NCBI GenBank assembly: GCA_016792845.1
Contig: JAEUKH010000006.1
Span: 15,001 to 62,898 of the forward strand
Origin: Myxococcales bacterium
Lineage (GTDB): Bacteria; Myxococcota_A; Polyangia; Polyangiales; Ga0077539
Direction of reading: 5' to 3'
Length of the DNA stretch: 47,898 nt
Made by a program: the position numbers and the translations under genes. Under the pieces are notes generated by a model that saw nothing but the letters and a program-made list of their open reading frames with translations, had not been told where the DNA came from and made no database searches. Positions 10,446 to 20,400 of the stretch are shown one piece after another (position 1 is the stretch's first letter; the number at the start of each line of letters is the position of its first letter).

Positions 10446-11321
10446 TCACTCCTCTTGCGCCGTGAGCGGGCCGTACATCTCGGGTCGACGGTCGCGGTAG
10501 AACTGCCAGGTGCGCCGCACCTCTTCGATGAGGTCGAGGTCGAGGTCGGCGACGACGAGCTCGCTCTGGTCGCGGCTCCCGACGGTCAGGAGCTGGCCGC
10601 GGGGGTTGACGAAGTAGCTTTGGCCGTAGAACTCGCCAATGTTCCACGGGGCTTCGGTGCCGACTCGGTTGATGGCGCCGACGTAGTATCCGTTGGCGAC
10701 GGCGTGGGCGGGCTGTTCGATCTTCCACAAGTATTCTGAGACGCCGGCCACGGTGGCGCTGGGGTTGTAGACGATCTCTGCCCCGTGGAGCCCGAGCGCG
10801 CGGGCCCCTTCGGGGAAGTGGCGGTCATAACAGATGTAGACCCCCACCTTCGCGTACGCGGTTTGAAACACCGGGTACCCCATGTTGCCGGGCTTGAAGT
10901 AGAACTTCTCAAAGAAGCCCGGGTTCACCTGCGGGATGTGCGTCTTGCGGTACTTGCCGAGGTAGGCGCCGTCGGCGTCGATCACCGCGGCGGTGTTGTA
11001 ATACACCCCCGCCTGCTCGCGCTCATAGAGCGGCACCACGATGACCATCTGGTGCTTCTTGGCCAGCGCCGAGAACACCTCGGTGGTGGGCCCCGGCACG
11101 CTCTCGGCGGCGTCGTACCACCGCACGCTCTGCCCCGGGCAGAAGTACGGGCCGTTGAAGATCTCTTGCAGACAAAGGATCTTCACGCCCTTCGCCGCCG
11201 CCTCTTCGACGAAGGGCAGGTGCGCGTCGAGGGCGGCCCGCTGAATCTCGGCCACCGAGCGGCTCTCATCGTTGATCGGGTTCTTGCATTGAATCAGACC
11301 ACTGCGAACGATCCGTGCCAT
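10446..11321 (-). CDS. Beta-ureidopropionase / N-carbamoyl-beta-alanine amidohydrolase (nitrilase family)
   Basis: A 291-aa carbon-nitrogen hydrolase. The Glu-Lys-Cys triad is visible: E53 in LCLQEIF, K126 in GKYRKTHIP and C164 in VYICYDRHFPEG. Close relatives hydrolyse N-carbamoyl-beta-alanine to beta-alanine, CO2 and ammonia, the last step of reductive pyrimidine breakdown, which fits its place at the head of the preT-preA operon. The start at 11321 gives MARIVRSG and has GGAG 9-12 nt upstream; a longer frame to 11393 adds 24 residues that do not resemble the family. The middle enzyme of the pathway, dihydropyrimidinase, is not in the window. N-carbamoylputrescine amidase is an alternative. 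Confidence 0.85.
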   Translation of the reverse strand: MARIVRSGLIQCKNPINDESRSVAEIQRAALDAHLPFVEEAAAKGVKILCLQEIFNGPYFCPGQSVRWYDAAESVPGPTTEVFSALAKKHQMVIVVPLYEREQAGVYYNTAAVIDADGAYLGKYRKTHIPQVNPGFFEKFYFKPGNMGYPVFQTAYAKVGVYICYDRHFPEGARALGLHGAEIVYNPSATVAGVSEYLWKIEQPAHAVANGYYVGAINRVGTEAPWNIGEFYGQSYFVNPRGQLLTVGSRDQSELVVADLDLDLIEEVRRTWQFYRDRRPEMYGPLTAQEE

Positions 11322-11965
<644 letters not shown>

Positions 11966-12041
11966 GCCGGGTTGTGGGCATGAGCGTGTGTCGAACGGTG
12001 TTGAGCCCGTGCCCCGAGCGGCGCGGGGTTCAACGCAGGGG

Positions 12042-12065
12042 TTGAGACCCCGTTTGGGGTCTCAA
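12042..12065 (+). promoter_or_regulatory. Perfect 10-bp stem-loop in the glnA leader
   Basis: TTGAGACCCC (12042-12051) and GGGGTCTCAA (12056-12065) are perfectly complementary around a GTTT loop. The stem ends 19 nt before the glnA ATG, just upstream of the purine-rich GAGAGAGAG ribosome-binding region, so it does not itself cover the start. No U-tract follows, which argues against a simple terminator between glnB and glnA. It may be an RNA processing or stability element, or a protein-binding site that sets the glnB:glnA ratio; that role is inferred. Confidence 0.5.
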
Positions 12066-12084
12066 GGAAGTACGAGAGAGAGCC

Positions 12085-13512
12085 ATGAGCAAGATCAAGA
12101 CGCCTGCAGATGTGGTTGAGTTCGCCAAGGCCAACAACGCCGTCATGGTTGACCTGAAGTTTTGCGACATGCTGGGGCAGTGGCAGCACACCTCGGTGCC
12201 GACACACCGCGTGCCGGAAGACGCCTTCGAAGACGGCTTCGGCTTCGACGGCAGCTCGATCCGCGGGTGGAAGGCCATCAACGAGTCAGACATGCTGCTC
12301 TTGCCTGACCCGAGCACCGCGGCCATCGACCCGTTCACCGAGCGCAAGACGCTCTCGCTGATCTGTCATGTGGTCGACCCGATCACCCGCGAGCCCTACG
12401 GCCGCGACCCGCGCTTCATCGCGAAGAAGGCCGAGCAGTATGTGCGCTCGACGGGCCTCGCAGACACCGTCTACTGCGGGCCCGAGGCCGAGTTCTTCGT
12501 CTTTGACGACGTGCGCTTCGAGGTGTCGCAGAACCGCCAGTTCTTCGAGGTCGACTCGCGCGAGGCTGCGTGGAATACCGGCCGCAAAGAAGAGGGCGGC
12601 AACCTCGGGTACAAGATCCGCTCGAAGGAGGGGTACTTCCCCGTGGCGCCGCACGACACGTTGATGGATCTTCGCACCGAGATGGTGCTCGAGCTCGAGA
12701 ACGTGGGCATCGAGGTCGAGACGAGCCATCACGAGGTCGCCACGGCGGGGCAGTGCGAGATCGACATGAAGTTCGACTCGCTCTTGAAGATGGCCGACAA
12801 GACGATGTGGTTTAAATACATCGTCAAGAACGTCGCGCAGCGCTACGGTCAGACCGCGACCTTTATGCCGAAGCCGCTCTATGGCGACAACGGCTCAGGC
12901 ATGCACTGCCACCAGTCTCTGTGGAAGGACGGCGTGCCCCTCTTCGCGGGCGACGGCTATGCCGGCATGAGCGAGATGGCGATGTACTACATCGGCGGCG
13001 TGTTGAAGCACGCCAAGGCCCTCAACGCGATCACGAACCCGACCACCAACAGCTACCGCCGCCTCGTGCCGGGCTACGAAGCGCCGGTGAACCTCGCGTA
13101 CTCGTCGCGCAACCGCTCGGCGTCGATCCGCATCCCGATGTTCTCTGCTTCGCCGAAGGCCAAGCGCATCGAGGTGCGCTTCCCTGACCCGAGCGCGAAC
13201 CCGTATCTGTGCTTCACGGCGCTGTTGATGGCCGGCCTCGACGGCATTCAGAACAAGATTCACCCCGGCGACAGCCTCGACAAAGACATCTACTCGCTCT
13301 CGCCCGAAGAGGCGCAGAACGTGCCGCAGGTGTCGGGCTCGCTCAGCGAGGCCCTCGAGAACCTCGAAAAAGACCACGAGTTTCTCCTCAAGGGCGACGT
13401 CTTCACCCGCGAGTTTCTTGAGTCGTACATCACGTACAAGCGCGAGCGCGAGCTCGACCCCGTCAGGCTCCGCCCCGTGCCGATGGAGTACCACCTCTAC
13501 TACGACGTGTGA
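12085..13512 (+). CDS. glnA: Glutamine synthetase, type I
   Basis: A 475-aa ammonium-assimilating enzyme (glutamate + NH3 + ATP to glutamine), dodecameric in the family. Visible motifs: the GSI signature FDGSSIRGW, the metal-binding EAEFFVFDD, the [10 protein letters not shown] active-site segment, the ATP-binding [13 protein letters not shown] and the Arg/Glu-containing [14 protein letters not shown]. Tyr403 in [10 protein letters not shown] aligns with the adenylylated tyrosine of the beta-subtype, so control by GlnE/GlnB is likely. The length of about 470 aa also fits that subtype. It lies downstream of glnB with a stem-loop in the leader and is followed by a strong terminator. Start ATG at 12085 behind GAGAGAGAG. 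Confidence 0.96.
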   Translation: MSKIKTPADVVEFAKANNAVMVDLKFCDMLGQWQHTSVPTHRVPEDAFEDGFGFDGSSIRGWKAINESDMLLLPDPSTAAIDPFTERKTLSLICHVVDPITREPYGRDPRFIAKKAEQYVRSTGLADTVYCGPEAEFFVFDDVRFEVSQNRQFFEVDSREAAWNTGRKEEGGNLGYKIRSKEGYFPVAPHDTLMDLRTEMVLELENVGIEVETSHHEVATAGQCEIDMKFDSLLKMADKTMWFKYIVKNVAQRYGQTATFMPKPLYGDNGSGMHCHQSLWKDGVPLFAGDGYAGMSEMAMYYIGGVLKHAKALNAITNPTTNSYRRLVPGYEAPVNLAYSSRNRSASIRIPMFSASPKAKRIEVRFPDPSANPYLCFTALLMAGLDGIQNKIHPGDSLDKDIYSLSPEEAQNVPQVSGSLSEALENLEKDHEFLLKGDVFTREFLESYITYKRERELDPVRLRPVPMEYHLYYDV

Positions 13513-13536
13513 GCGTAGGCCGTCGTGAAGACGGCG

Positions 13537-13580
13537 TCGGGCGCCGCATCGCAGCTCCGCGACGGCGCCCGATTTGTTTT
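13537..13580 (+). terminator. Rho-independent terminator after glnA
   Basis: TCGGGCGCCG (13537-13546) pairs perfectly over 10 bp with CGGCGCCCGA (13563-13572), immediately followed by TTTGTTTT (13573-13580). The 16-nt loop may fold further. It starts 25 nt after the glnA stop. This is the clearest intrinsic terminator in the window. Confidence 0.85.
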
Positions 13581-13741
13581 GGGCGCGCGCGTGCAATCGT
13601 TGACCGCGCTTCGCGGGTCGATCTACCTTCGCGTGACAGTGCCCGCATGAGGCGGTCTTCGGGTGCAGCGATCGCGGTCGGCTGCGTCTCCGAGAGGCTC
13701 GACTTCATCGGGGGTGCCTTTCACCGCCCAGAGGGGTGTCG

Positions 13742-14608
13742 ATGGAGCCCGTTTCTTCGCGCGTTGCTGTAGAGATTCTCAAAGCCTTGCCGCGTGAGCG
13801 CATCACGCGCCTGGTGGGGCGCTTGACCGAGGCCGAGGTGCCTCCGAAGGTGCTGCGCCCGGTGCTCTCGCTCTATGGGCGCGCCTATCGGGTGAACTGG
13901 GGTGAGGCTGAAGTGCCGAGCGCGGGCTTCAAGAGCTTCAATGAGTTTTTCACCCGTCGCTTGCGCGAGGGCGTTCACCGCGTCGAGGTGGCGCCGGGGG
14001 TGGTGGTCTCGCCGGCCGACGGTCGGCTCGAAGATCACGGCCCCATCACCGACGCGTCGACCTTCACCATCAAGGGGCAGACCTACGACGCGGCGCGGCT
14101 CCTCGGGAGCGCGGCCGACGCGGCCCGTTACGCGGGGGGGCACTACTTCATCGTGTACCTCTCGCCGCGCGATTATCACCGCGTGCACAGCCCCGTCGCG
14201 GGGCAGGTGACCCGGGTGCGCCACCTCCCGGGCAACCTCTATCCGGTGAATGAGCTCGGCGTGAAGCATGTGCCGCAGCTCTTCGCGCAGAACGAGCGCG
14301 TGGTCATCGAGGTCGACGGCGAGGCCGGGGCCGCCGCGGTGGTGATGGTGGGGGCCTTCGTGGTGGGCAAGATCGCGTTGGCGTTCGAGGGGCCGTCGCG
14401 GCCTCCGCACGGGGGGCAGCCGGTCGAGGTCGATTACGCAGGCGCGGGCCCGGTGGTGGCGCGGGGGGGCGAGCTCGGGTCGTTCTTGCTCGGCTCGACG
14501 GTGGTGGTGCTCTTGCCGCCGGGTGAGGCCCCCTGGGCGCCGAGCGCGGGGGCCATGCCGAGGCCCGTACGCATGGGGCAGCGGCTCGTCGAGCGGGGTG
14601 CGCCATGA
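13742..14608 (+). CDS. psd: Phosphatidylserine decarboxylase
   Basis: A 288-aa proenzyme that makes phosphatidylethanolamine from phosphatidylserine at the inner membrane. The family self-cleaves within LGST to create a pyruvoyl group; here L250-G251-S252-T253, so the beta chain would end at Gly251. Other conserved segments are SFNEFFTR, VVSPADGR and FIVYLSPRDYHRVHSP. The ATG at 13742 has GAGGGG 6-11 nt upstream; a GTG at 13736 would add two residues. The stop overlaps the next start by ATGA, so translation is coupled to the methyltransferase gene. No phosphatidylserine synthase gene is adjacent. Confidence 0.93.
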   Translation: MEPVSSRVAVEILKALPRERITRLVGRLTEAEVPPKVLRPVLSLYGRAYRVNWGEAEVPSAGFKSFNEFFTRRLREGVHRVEVAPGVVVSPADGRLEDHGPITDASTFTIKGQTYDAARLLGSAADAARYAGGHYFIVYLSPRDYHRVHSPVAGQVTRVRHLPGNLYPVNELGVKHVPQLFAQNERVVIEVDGEAGAAAVVMVGAFVVGKIALAFEGPSRPPHGGQPVEVDYAGAGPVVARGGELGSFLLGSTVVVLLPPGEAPWAPSAGAMPRPVRMGQRLVERGAP

Positions 14609-16536
14609 GCGCCAGCGGTAACCCTTCGGGGGGCGTCGCGGCCGACGAGGCGAGCGCGGCCGGGGCGTCGGGGCCCGAAGACGAGCGTGCTACGCAACCT
14701 CGCGGTATCTCAGCGGTTTCGCCCGGTGAGACCGAGGTGCTGGTGAGCCGTACGGCGGCCGCGGCGCCGCCCGTCGAGGTCGAGTCGAGCCAGCCCGCGA
14801 CGGTGTCGGGGTCGAGCGGGATGCGCATCGTCAAGCGTCGCATCAAGCACATCGGGCGCGATTCGAGCGCGCCGACGGAGAGCGCTTCGGCGCCGCCGGT
14901 GTCGATCGCGCCGAGCGTCGCGGCGCCGCCGGTGAGCGCCGCGCCGTCGCATCCTGCGCCGATGCTAGAGACCTTGCCGTCTGACCTGCCTCCGGGCGCG
15001 GCGGCGCCTAGCGTCGACGGGGTTGGGAGCCCGAAAATGCCGAGCGATCTCGCGGCATTCGCCGAGAGCGTCGCGTCTTCTCCGGCGCCCGACCCGGCGC
15101 TGCTGTTGGGCGAAGACCTTGAGTCTGCGATCACCAACGTGATGCCCAAGCTCGACGCGCCGGAGTTCGACCAGGGCCCCACGTTGGAGAGCGAGGGCGA
15201 GGTCGAGCTCGCGCCCGAGGTGGTGCCGCGCGGGGCTGAGCCGCGCCGCAAATCGCTCACGCCGCGGGCGGTGCCGAGCGTGCCGCCGACGGTGGCCGAG
15301 CTCGACGCGGTGCTCCCGGTGGCGCCGGTGTCGTCGAGCGCGCCGCCGCCCGCGTTGCCCAAGCGCCCGTCGGTGGCGCCTCCGCCGGTGCCTGCGGTCG
15401 AGCGTGCCGCGCCGCGGGTGCCTCCGCCCTCTGCGCCGCCGGTCACGGCCTCGGCCAACGCTGACGCTGACAGCGAGCCCGCGACGCTGCTCAGCACCCC
15501 TGACGACGGCATCGAGATCGCGCTGAGCGACCTGGCGACCTCGGGCGACCCCTCGCTGGCGATGCTCGACCTCTTGGCCGATCTGCCGCCGGTGGCGGGG
15601 CAGGGGCCTGAGCCTGTGCGGCCTCCGGGCTTGCCGCGGGGCACGTCGCTGCCGCCGCCGCCGCCGCCAGAGAGCGCGCGCGGGGCGAAGTCGCCCCCGG
15701 CCCCGCCGACGCCGCCCGCGTCGTCGCTGCGGAGCACCGTCGTGACCACCAAGGCGCGCCGCCGCCTGTGGTGGGAGGAGCTCTTCAACGAAGACTATTT
15801 TCGCACCATCGAGCCCTACGACGAGGCCCAGGCGCGGCGCGAGGCCGATTGGATCGAGCACGCCCTTGGGGTCGAGCAAGGCGCCCGGGTCATCGATGTG
15901 GGCTGCGGCCCGGGTCGGCAGGCCATCGCGTTGGGGGGGCGCGGCTACTCGATCTTGGGGCTTGATTACTCGCCGGCCATGTTGGGTCGGGGCAACGAGA
16001 AGGCCCGCGAGGCGGGGGTCAAGGTCGAGTTCGTCCAGGGTGACATGGCCGCGATGGAGTACGACAACGAGTTTGACGCGGCCTACTGCGTCGGCACGAG
16101 CTTCGGCTTCTTCGACGACGAGCGAAACTTCGAGGTCGCCCGCCGCATTCACCGTGCGCTCAAGCCGAGCGGCACCTTCCTCTTGGCGGTGCTCAACCGC
16201 GACCACGCCATTCAGCGCCAGCCGGCCATGTCGTGGTTCGAGGGCGACGGCTGCATCTGCATGGAAGAGAGCAGCTTCAACTACATCACCTCGCGGCTCA
16301 ACGTGAAGCGCACCATGATCTTCGACGACGGGCGGCAGCGCGAGCTCGAGTACGGGGTGCGCCTCTACTCGCTGCACGAGCTCGGGCAGATGCTCCACCA
16401 GACGGGCTTTCGCATCGTCGAGGTGAGCGGGCATCAGCGCACCCCGGGGGCCTTCTTCGGGCCTTCGTCGCGCGAGCTGATCATCCTCGCGCAGCGCCGC
16501 GCTCAAGAAGAATTGCCGCTCCAGCCTGAGTCGTGA
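14605..16536 (+). CDS. SAM-dependent methyltransferase with long disordered N-terminus
   Basis: A 643-aa protein of two very different halves. Residues 1-385 are Pro/Ala/Ser/Val-rich low complexity with scattered acidic stretches and one basic patch (RIVKRRIKHIGRD, about 75-87). From about 388 a class I methyltransferase domain begins (LWWEELFNEDYF), with motif I VIDVGCGPGRQ at about 430, the acidic LDYSPAML after strand 2, and a post-I GDMAAMEYDNEFDAAYC segment. The start overlaps the psd stop (ATGA), and its own stop overlaps the next start (GTGA). The context makes a phospholipid substrate, for example PE N-methylation, an attractive guess, but nothing in the sequence proves it. The domain is similar to generic type-11 methyltransferases. 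Confidence 0.8.
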   Translation: MSASGNPSGGVAADEASAAGASGPEDERATQPRGISAVSPGETEVLVSRTAAAAPPVEVESSQPATVSGSSGMRIVKRRIKHIGRDSSAPTESASAPPVSIAPSVAAPPVSAAPSHPAPMLETLPSDLPPGAAAPSVDGVGSPKMPSDLAAFAESVASSPAPDPALLLGEDLESAITNVMPKLDAPEFDQGPTLESEGEVELAPEVVPRGAEPRRKSLTPRAVPSVPPTVAELDAVLPVAPVSSSAPPPALPKRPSVAPPPVPAVERAAPRVPPPSAPPVTASANADADSEPATLLSTPDDGIEIALSDLATSGDPSLAMLDLLADLPPVAGQGPEPVRPPGLPRGTSLPPPPPPESARGAKSPPAPPTPPASSLRSTVVTTKARRRLWWEELFNEDYFRTIEPYDEAQARREADWIEHALGVEQGARVIDVGCGPGRQAIALGGRGYSILGLDYSPAMLGRGNEKAREAGVKVEFVQGDMAAMEYDNEFDAAYCVGTSFGFFDDERNFEVARRIHRALKPSGTFLLAVLNRDHAIQRQPAMSWFEGDGCICMEESSFNYITSRLNVKRTMIFDDGRQRELEYGVRLYSLHELGQMLHQTGFRIVEVSGHQRTPGAFFGPSSRELIILAQRRAQEELPLQPES

Positions 16537-17363
16537 GGCGCCCCTCGCCGTGGGCCTGGGGCTTGGCCATGGGGGTCGCCGCGTGCACCCCCGAGGCGCC
16601 CCGCGCCGTGACCGCGCCGGTGACCGCGCCGGTGACCGCGCCGGTGACCGCGCCGTCGTCGGAGCGCCCTGCAGCGCCGGGGGCCGAGCGCTTCGAGCCC
16701 GCGGTGCGCGAGATGACCTTCGCGGGGCTCTCGGCGCGGGTCTTGGTCACACGCCCGGTGCGCGTCGGAGAGCGGGTGCCGATGGTGGTGGGGCTCCACG
16801 GGTACGGCGACTCAGCCCGCGGTTTTGCTGGTGTTTTCGATGGGTTACCGCTCAAGGCGCGGGTCATCGTGCTCGACGGGCCCGAGCCCTGGGGCGGCGG
16901 CGGCGAGGGGCGGGCCTGGTTCGCGATCGGTCAGGCCGAGCAGCGCCCCGAGGTGTTCGACGCTGCGGTGCGGCGGGTGGCGGCTGCGATGCGCGAGGCG
17001 CGGGTGCGCTTTGAGACCTGCGGCGCGCCGGTGGTGACGGGCTTCTCGCAAGGGGCGATGGTGTCGTTCGGGCTCGCCGCCGAGGGGGCCTCGGTGGTGC
17101 GCGGGGCGGTGCCGGTGGCGGGGCGGCTCCCGTCGGGGGTGGCGCTGCTGCCGGGGCGCGGCGCGGGCGTGACCGTGGTCGCCCTTCACGGTACGGCCGA
17201 CCCGCGCATCGCCTACACCGACGGCGCGGCGGCGGTGGCGCGGCTCCTCGGTGCGGGATACCGGGCCTCGCTGGTGAGCTTCGAGGGCGTCGGGCACAGC
17301 CTGCCGCCCGCGGTGCTCGCGGCGCTTCACACGCAGCTTGAGGCGCTCGGGCGGTGCCCGTAG
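16533..17363 (+). CDS. Alpha/beta-hydrolase (phospholipase/carboxylesterase-like) lipoprotein
   Basis: A 276-aa secreted esterase. The N-terminus is a lipoprotein signal with lipobox VAAC (Cys18), followed by a four-fold VTAP linker. The catalytic triad can be read: nucleophile S172 in TGFSQGAM, D223 in HGTADPRIAY, H255 in GVGHSLP; the oxyanion region is GLHGYGDS at about 87-94. This is the carboxylesterase/lysophospholipase layout. The start is the GTG at 16533 that overlaps the methyltransferase stop. As third gene of a coupled set with psd, a lipid ester substrate is plausible but unproven. Confidence 0.82.
   Translation: MRRPSPWAWGLAMGVAACTPEAPRAVTAPVTAPVTAPVTAPSSERPAAPGAERFEPAVREMTFAGLSARVLVTRPVRVGERVPMVVGLHGYGDSARGFAGVFDGLPLKARVIVLDGPEPWGGGGEGRAWFAIGQAEQRPEVFDAAVRRVAAAMREARVRFETCGAPVVTGFSQGAMVSFGLAAEGASVVRGAVPVAGRLPSGVALLPGRGAGVTVVALHGTADPRIAYTDGAAAVARLLGAGYRASLVSFEGVGHSLPPAVLAALHTQLEALGRCP
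16608..16655 (+). repeat. Four perfect 12-bp tandem repeats inside a CDS
   Basis: GTGACCGCGCCG is repeated four times without a mismatch (16608-16619, 16620-16631, 16632-16643, 16644-16655), encoding four VTAP units in the linker behind the lipobox cysteine of the esterase. The repeat is in frame, so copy-number change would alter only linker length. Confidence 0.9.
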
Positions 17364-17432
17364 CGGGCCCGCGGCGGGGGCGTTGTCGCAGATTCGCAAA
17401 GACGCAGCGAGGCGCGGTAGACACCCGAGGTC

Positions 17433-20400
17433 ATGCCTTCACGCTGGTCGCCTGCTCTCGAACGCGCGCGTCGCAGCGCGCTGGTTGATCGTGCTCGGCA
17501 GGGTTCGCTCTTCTCGCCGGTGTGGGTGCTGGCGCCGCGGGGTGCCCTCCGTACGGCCTTGGCCGACGCGGTGGCGCGCCGCGGTGGCGGCTTCGTGCGC
17601 TTTGTCGACTGGTCGGTGCTCGCGAATCAGCTCGACGACCTCCTCGGGCTCGGGTTCGCGGCGCCGATCGCAGAGACCGAGCGCGCGTTGGTGCTTGAGC
17701 GGGCGCTCTTCGCGCGGGTCTCGCAGGACGCCTCGCTGGCGTCGGCGCTGAAGAGCGACCCCTTCGGTGTGGCGCTCCAGCTCTTGCGCGTGGTCGATCA
17801 GCTCCGGCTCCATCGCTGGGACGGGCGCTTCACCCCGGCGCCCGAGGCGAGCCCGGCGGCGCGCCTGGTCGAGCAACATCTCTCGCTCTTGGGGGCCTTG
17901 ATCGAGGCCCTCGAAGGGCACCTCCGCAAGGTTCAGGCCCTCGACACCTTGGGGCGCATCGCGCGGGCTGAGCGGGCGCTGCGCGAGGGGCGTGGGGTCG
18001 CGCCGCGCACCTTGTTGGTCGACGGGATCGACCGCCTCGCGCCGCTCGAACGCGATCTGCTCTACGGTCTCATCGAGGCAGGCTGGCGGGTCGACCTCGC
18101 GGGGTGGGTCGAAGGCACGGTGCTCGATCGCGCCGCGGAGGCTGCTCCGCCCGACGCGCCGACGCTCTTGGAGGCCCTCGACCGAGGGGCCCAGCGCAGC
18201 GCGGGGGGCCTTGAGGGGCTCGAACTCGTGCTCGCCAGCGACCCGTACGACGAGGCCGAAGGGGTCGCGCGCTGGGTGGCCGAGGGGGTCGCGCGCGGCG
18301 AGGCGCCGAGCCGTATCACCGTGGCGGTGACGTCGGGCGAGGGCAACGTCGATCGCATCCTCACGGCCCTCACGCGTTACGACCTTCCGGCGGTCGGAAA
18401 CGGCCAGCTCGACGTACGACAGTCGCCCCTTTGGCAGGTCATGCGCGCCGCCGTCAGCCTCGCGTGGAACGGCGTCGACGTCGTGGACCTTGCGACCCTC
18501 TTCGCGGCCCCCGGGGCGGGCCTTTGGGGCGGCGAGCGCGACGCCTTCGTGGCCCGGCTCCGGCGCACCTTGCCGACCACCTGGCAGGGCGTGCGCACGG
18601 TGCTCTTCGCGGTGACCGAGACCCAAGCGCCCGGCGTCGTGGAGGGCGCCGGCGATGACCCGGGCGGCGCCGCGGCAGAGACCGCCGAGCCGCGCTTTGA
18701 CCCGCGTCGCACGGCGCTTCGCGAGGAGATGCGTCGTCGCGCGGGGAGCCTCCTTGACGGCCTCGAACAGAACGGGCCCTTCTCGGCCTTCGCGCCGCCC
18801 GATCGCGTCGAGGCCTTGGCGCGGGTGGTCGAGCTCGTGGTCGAGCGATTCTGCACCCCGAAGCGCTTCTCTGAGGCGCTCCATGAGCCGCGCATTCAGA
18901 CCGCGTGGCTCGGGGCCGCGCAGGCCGTGGCGGCGGGCGTCCAGACGGCCCTTGAGCGCCTCCGGCAGTCGAAGCACGTCACCTTGCCCGAGCACGACGC
19001 GGGCGCCTTTCTTGGGCCCGTCGAGGCGCTCCTCGGCGCGGTCGAAGACGTCGAGTCGCCGCCGCGCGAGGGCGGGGTTCGGGTGCGGGGTGACGACCCT
19101 TACGCCGTCGAGCGCCCCGAGACGCTGGTGGTGATGGGCTTTGTCGACGGGCGGTTTCCGCGACCGGTGGGGCGCCCGCTCTTGCTCGGGCCGCTCGAAC
19201 GGGCGCGGCTCGCGACGCTGAGCGATGACCTGGCGCGGCTCCCGAGCGAGGCCGACGAGGGTCGCCTCTCGCACCGTGATGCGTTGCGTTTGTTGGCGCT
19301 GCCGACCAAGCGTCTGGTGTTGACCCTCCCTCGGGTGGGGGCTCTCGGCGCGGCGCGTGCGCCCTCTGCCCTGGTGGCCGAGATGCTGCACCTCGCCGAT
19401 GCGCCCAGCGCCGAGCCGCTCTCGGTGGCGGTCTCGATGGCCGCCTGGTCGCACGGCCGCGGGGCTTCGCGCACGTCGCGGGCGCGGCTCCTCGACGCGG
19501 TCGCAGCGCTCGGGAGCGGTGATTTCGACGCGAGCGCCCGGGCCCTCGGCGCGGTGCCGCCTGGGGTCGCGGCCCGTGACATGCTGCGCGCCCGTTGGCG
19601 CCCTGATCAGCACTTCGTGGTGGGAGACCTCGTGCGCGGGGCGCTCCGTGAGAAGGTGTTTACCCGCGGCGCGCTTGAGTCCCTCCTTCTCTGCAAGTAC
19701 CGCTTCTTGACGGGCGAGCTCTTGCAGCTTCGGCCCTTGGGCGTCGCCCGCAGGCCGCACATTCGCGGTCGCGACCAGGGGCGCGTGGCGCGGGCGGCGA
19801 TGCGACGGCTCGACGCGGCGCGGGCGCTCGACCCTGGGGCGCCGGTCTCGGTGGCCGCGGTGGTCGCAGAGGCCGTCGAGGCGGTGCTGCCCTGGGTCGC
19901 GGCGAGCGAGCAGCGCCTCGAACGCGAGGCCCTTGAGCGCGGCGTGAGGGGCTTTCTCTCGCGCTATCTTGAGCTCCGCGACGCGTGGCAGCTCGACCAG
20001 GTCTCTGACCCCGAGGCGCCCGAGGCGCGCACGCTCAGCCTGGCGCTCCCGGGGGGGCGGACGGTGACCGTTGACCCCGAGAGCCCCAGGGTCGAGACCC
20101 TCACCGTGAGCGCCGCCGCGCAGCCCGAGCATCCGCTCGTGTTCGAGCTGACGCGCGGGTCGATGGAGGCCCACGCGACCCTTCGCGAGGCCGGGCTCGA
20201 CGTCGACGCGGCCCTCGCGCCGGTGCGTGCGGCCGCCGCCCGCGAGGCGAGCGCACCCGCGGGCTTTGTGCGGCTCTCGCTGGTCAAGCCCGAAGGCGAG
20301 GCGGTGCTCGAAGACCCGCGCGAGGGCCGCGTGGGGCAGGCCATCGCCGCGGGCGTCTCGCGCACCCTCGTGAAGGTCGAGACGGGCACCACGCTCGGGC

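Noticed and set aside
14965..16506. Long antisense frame of 513 codons
   Set aside because: A mirror of the high-GC third positions of the methyltransferase gene; Arg/Ala/His-rich with no motif.
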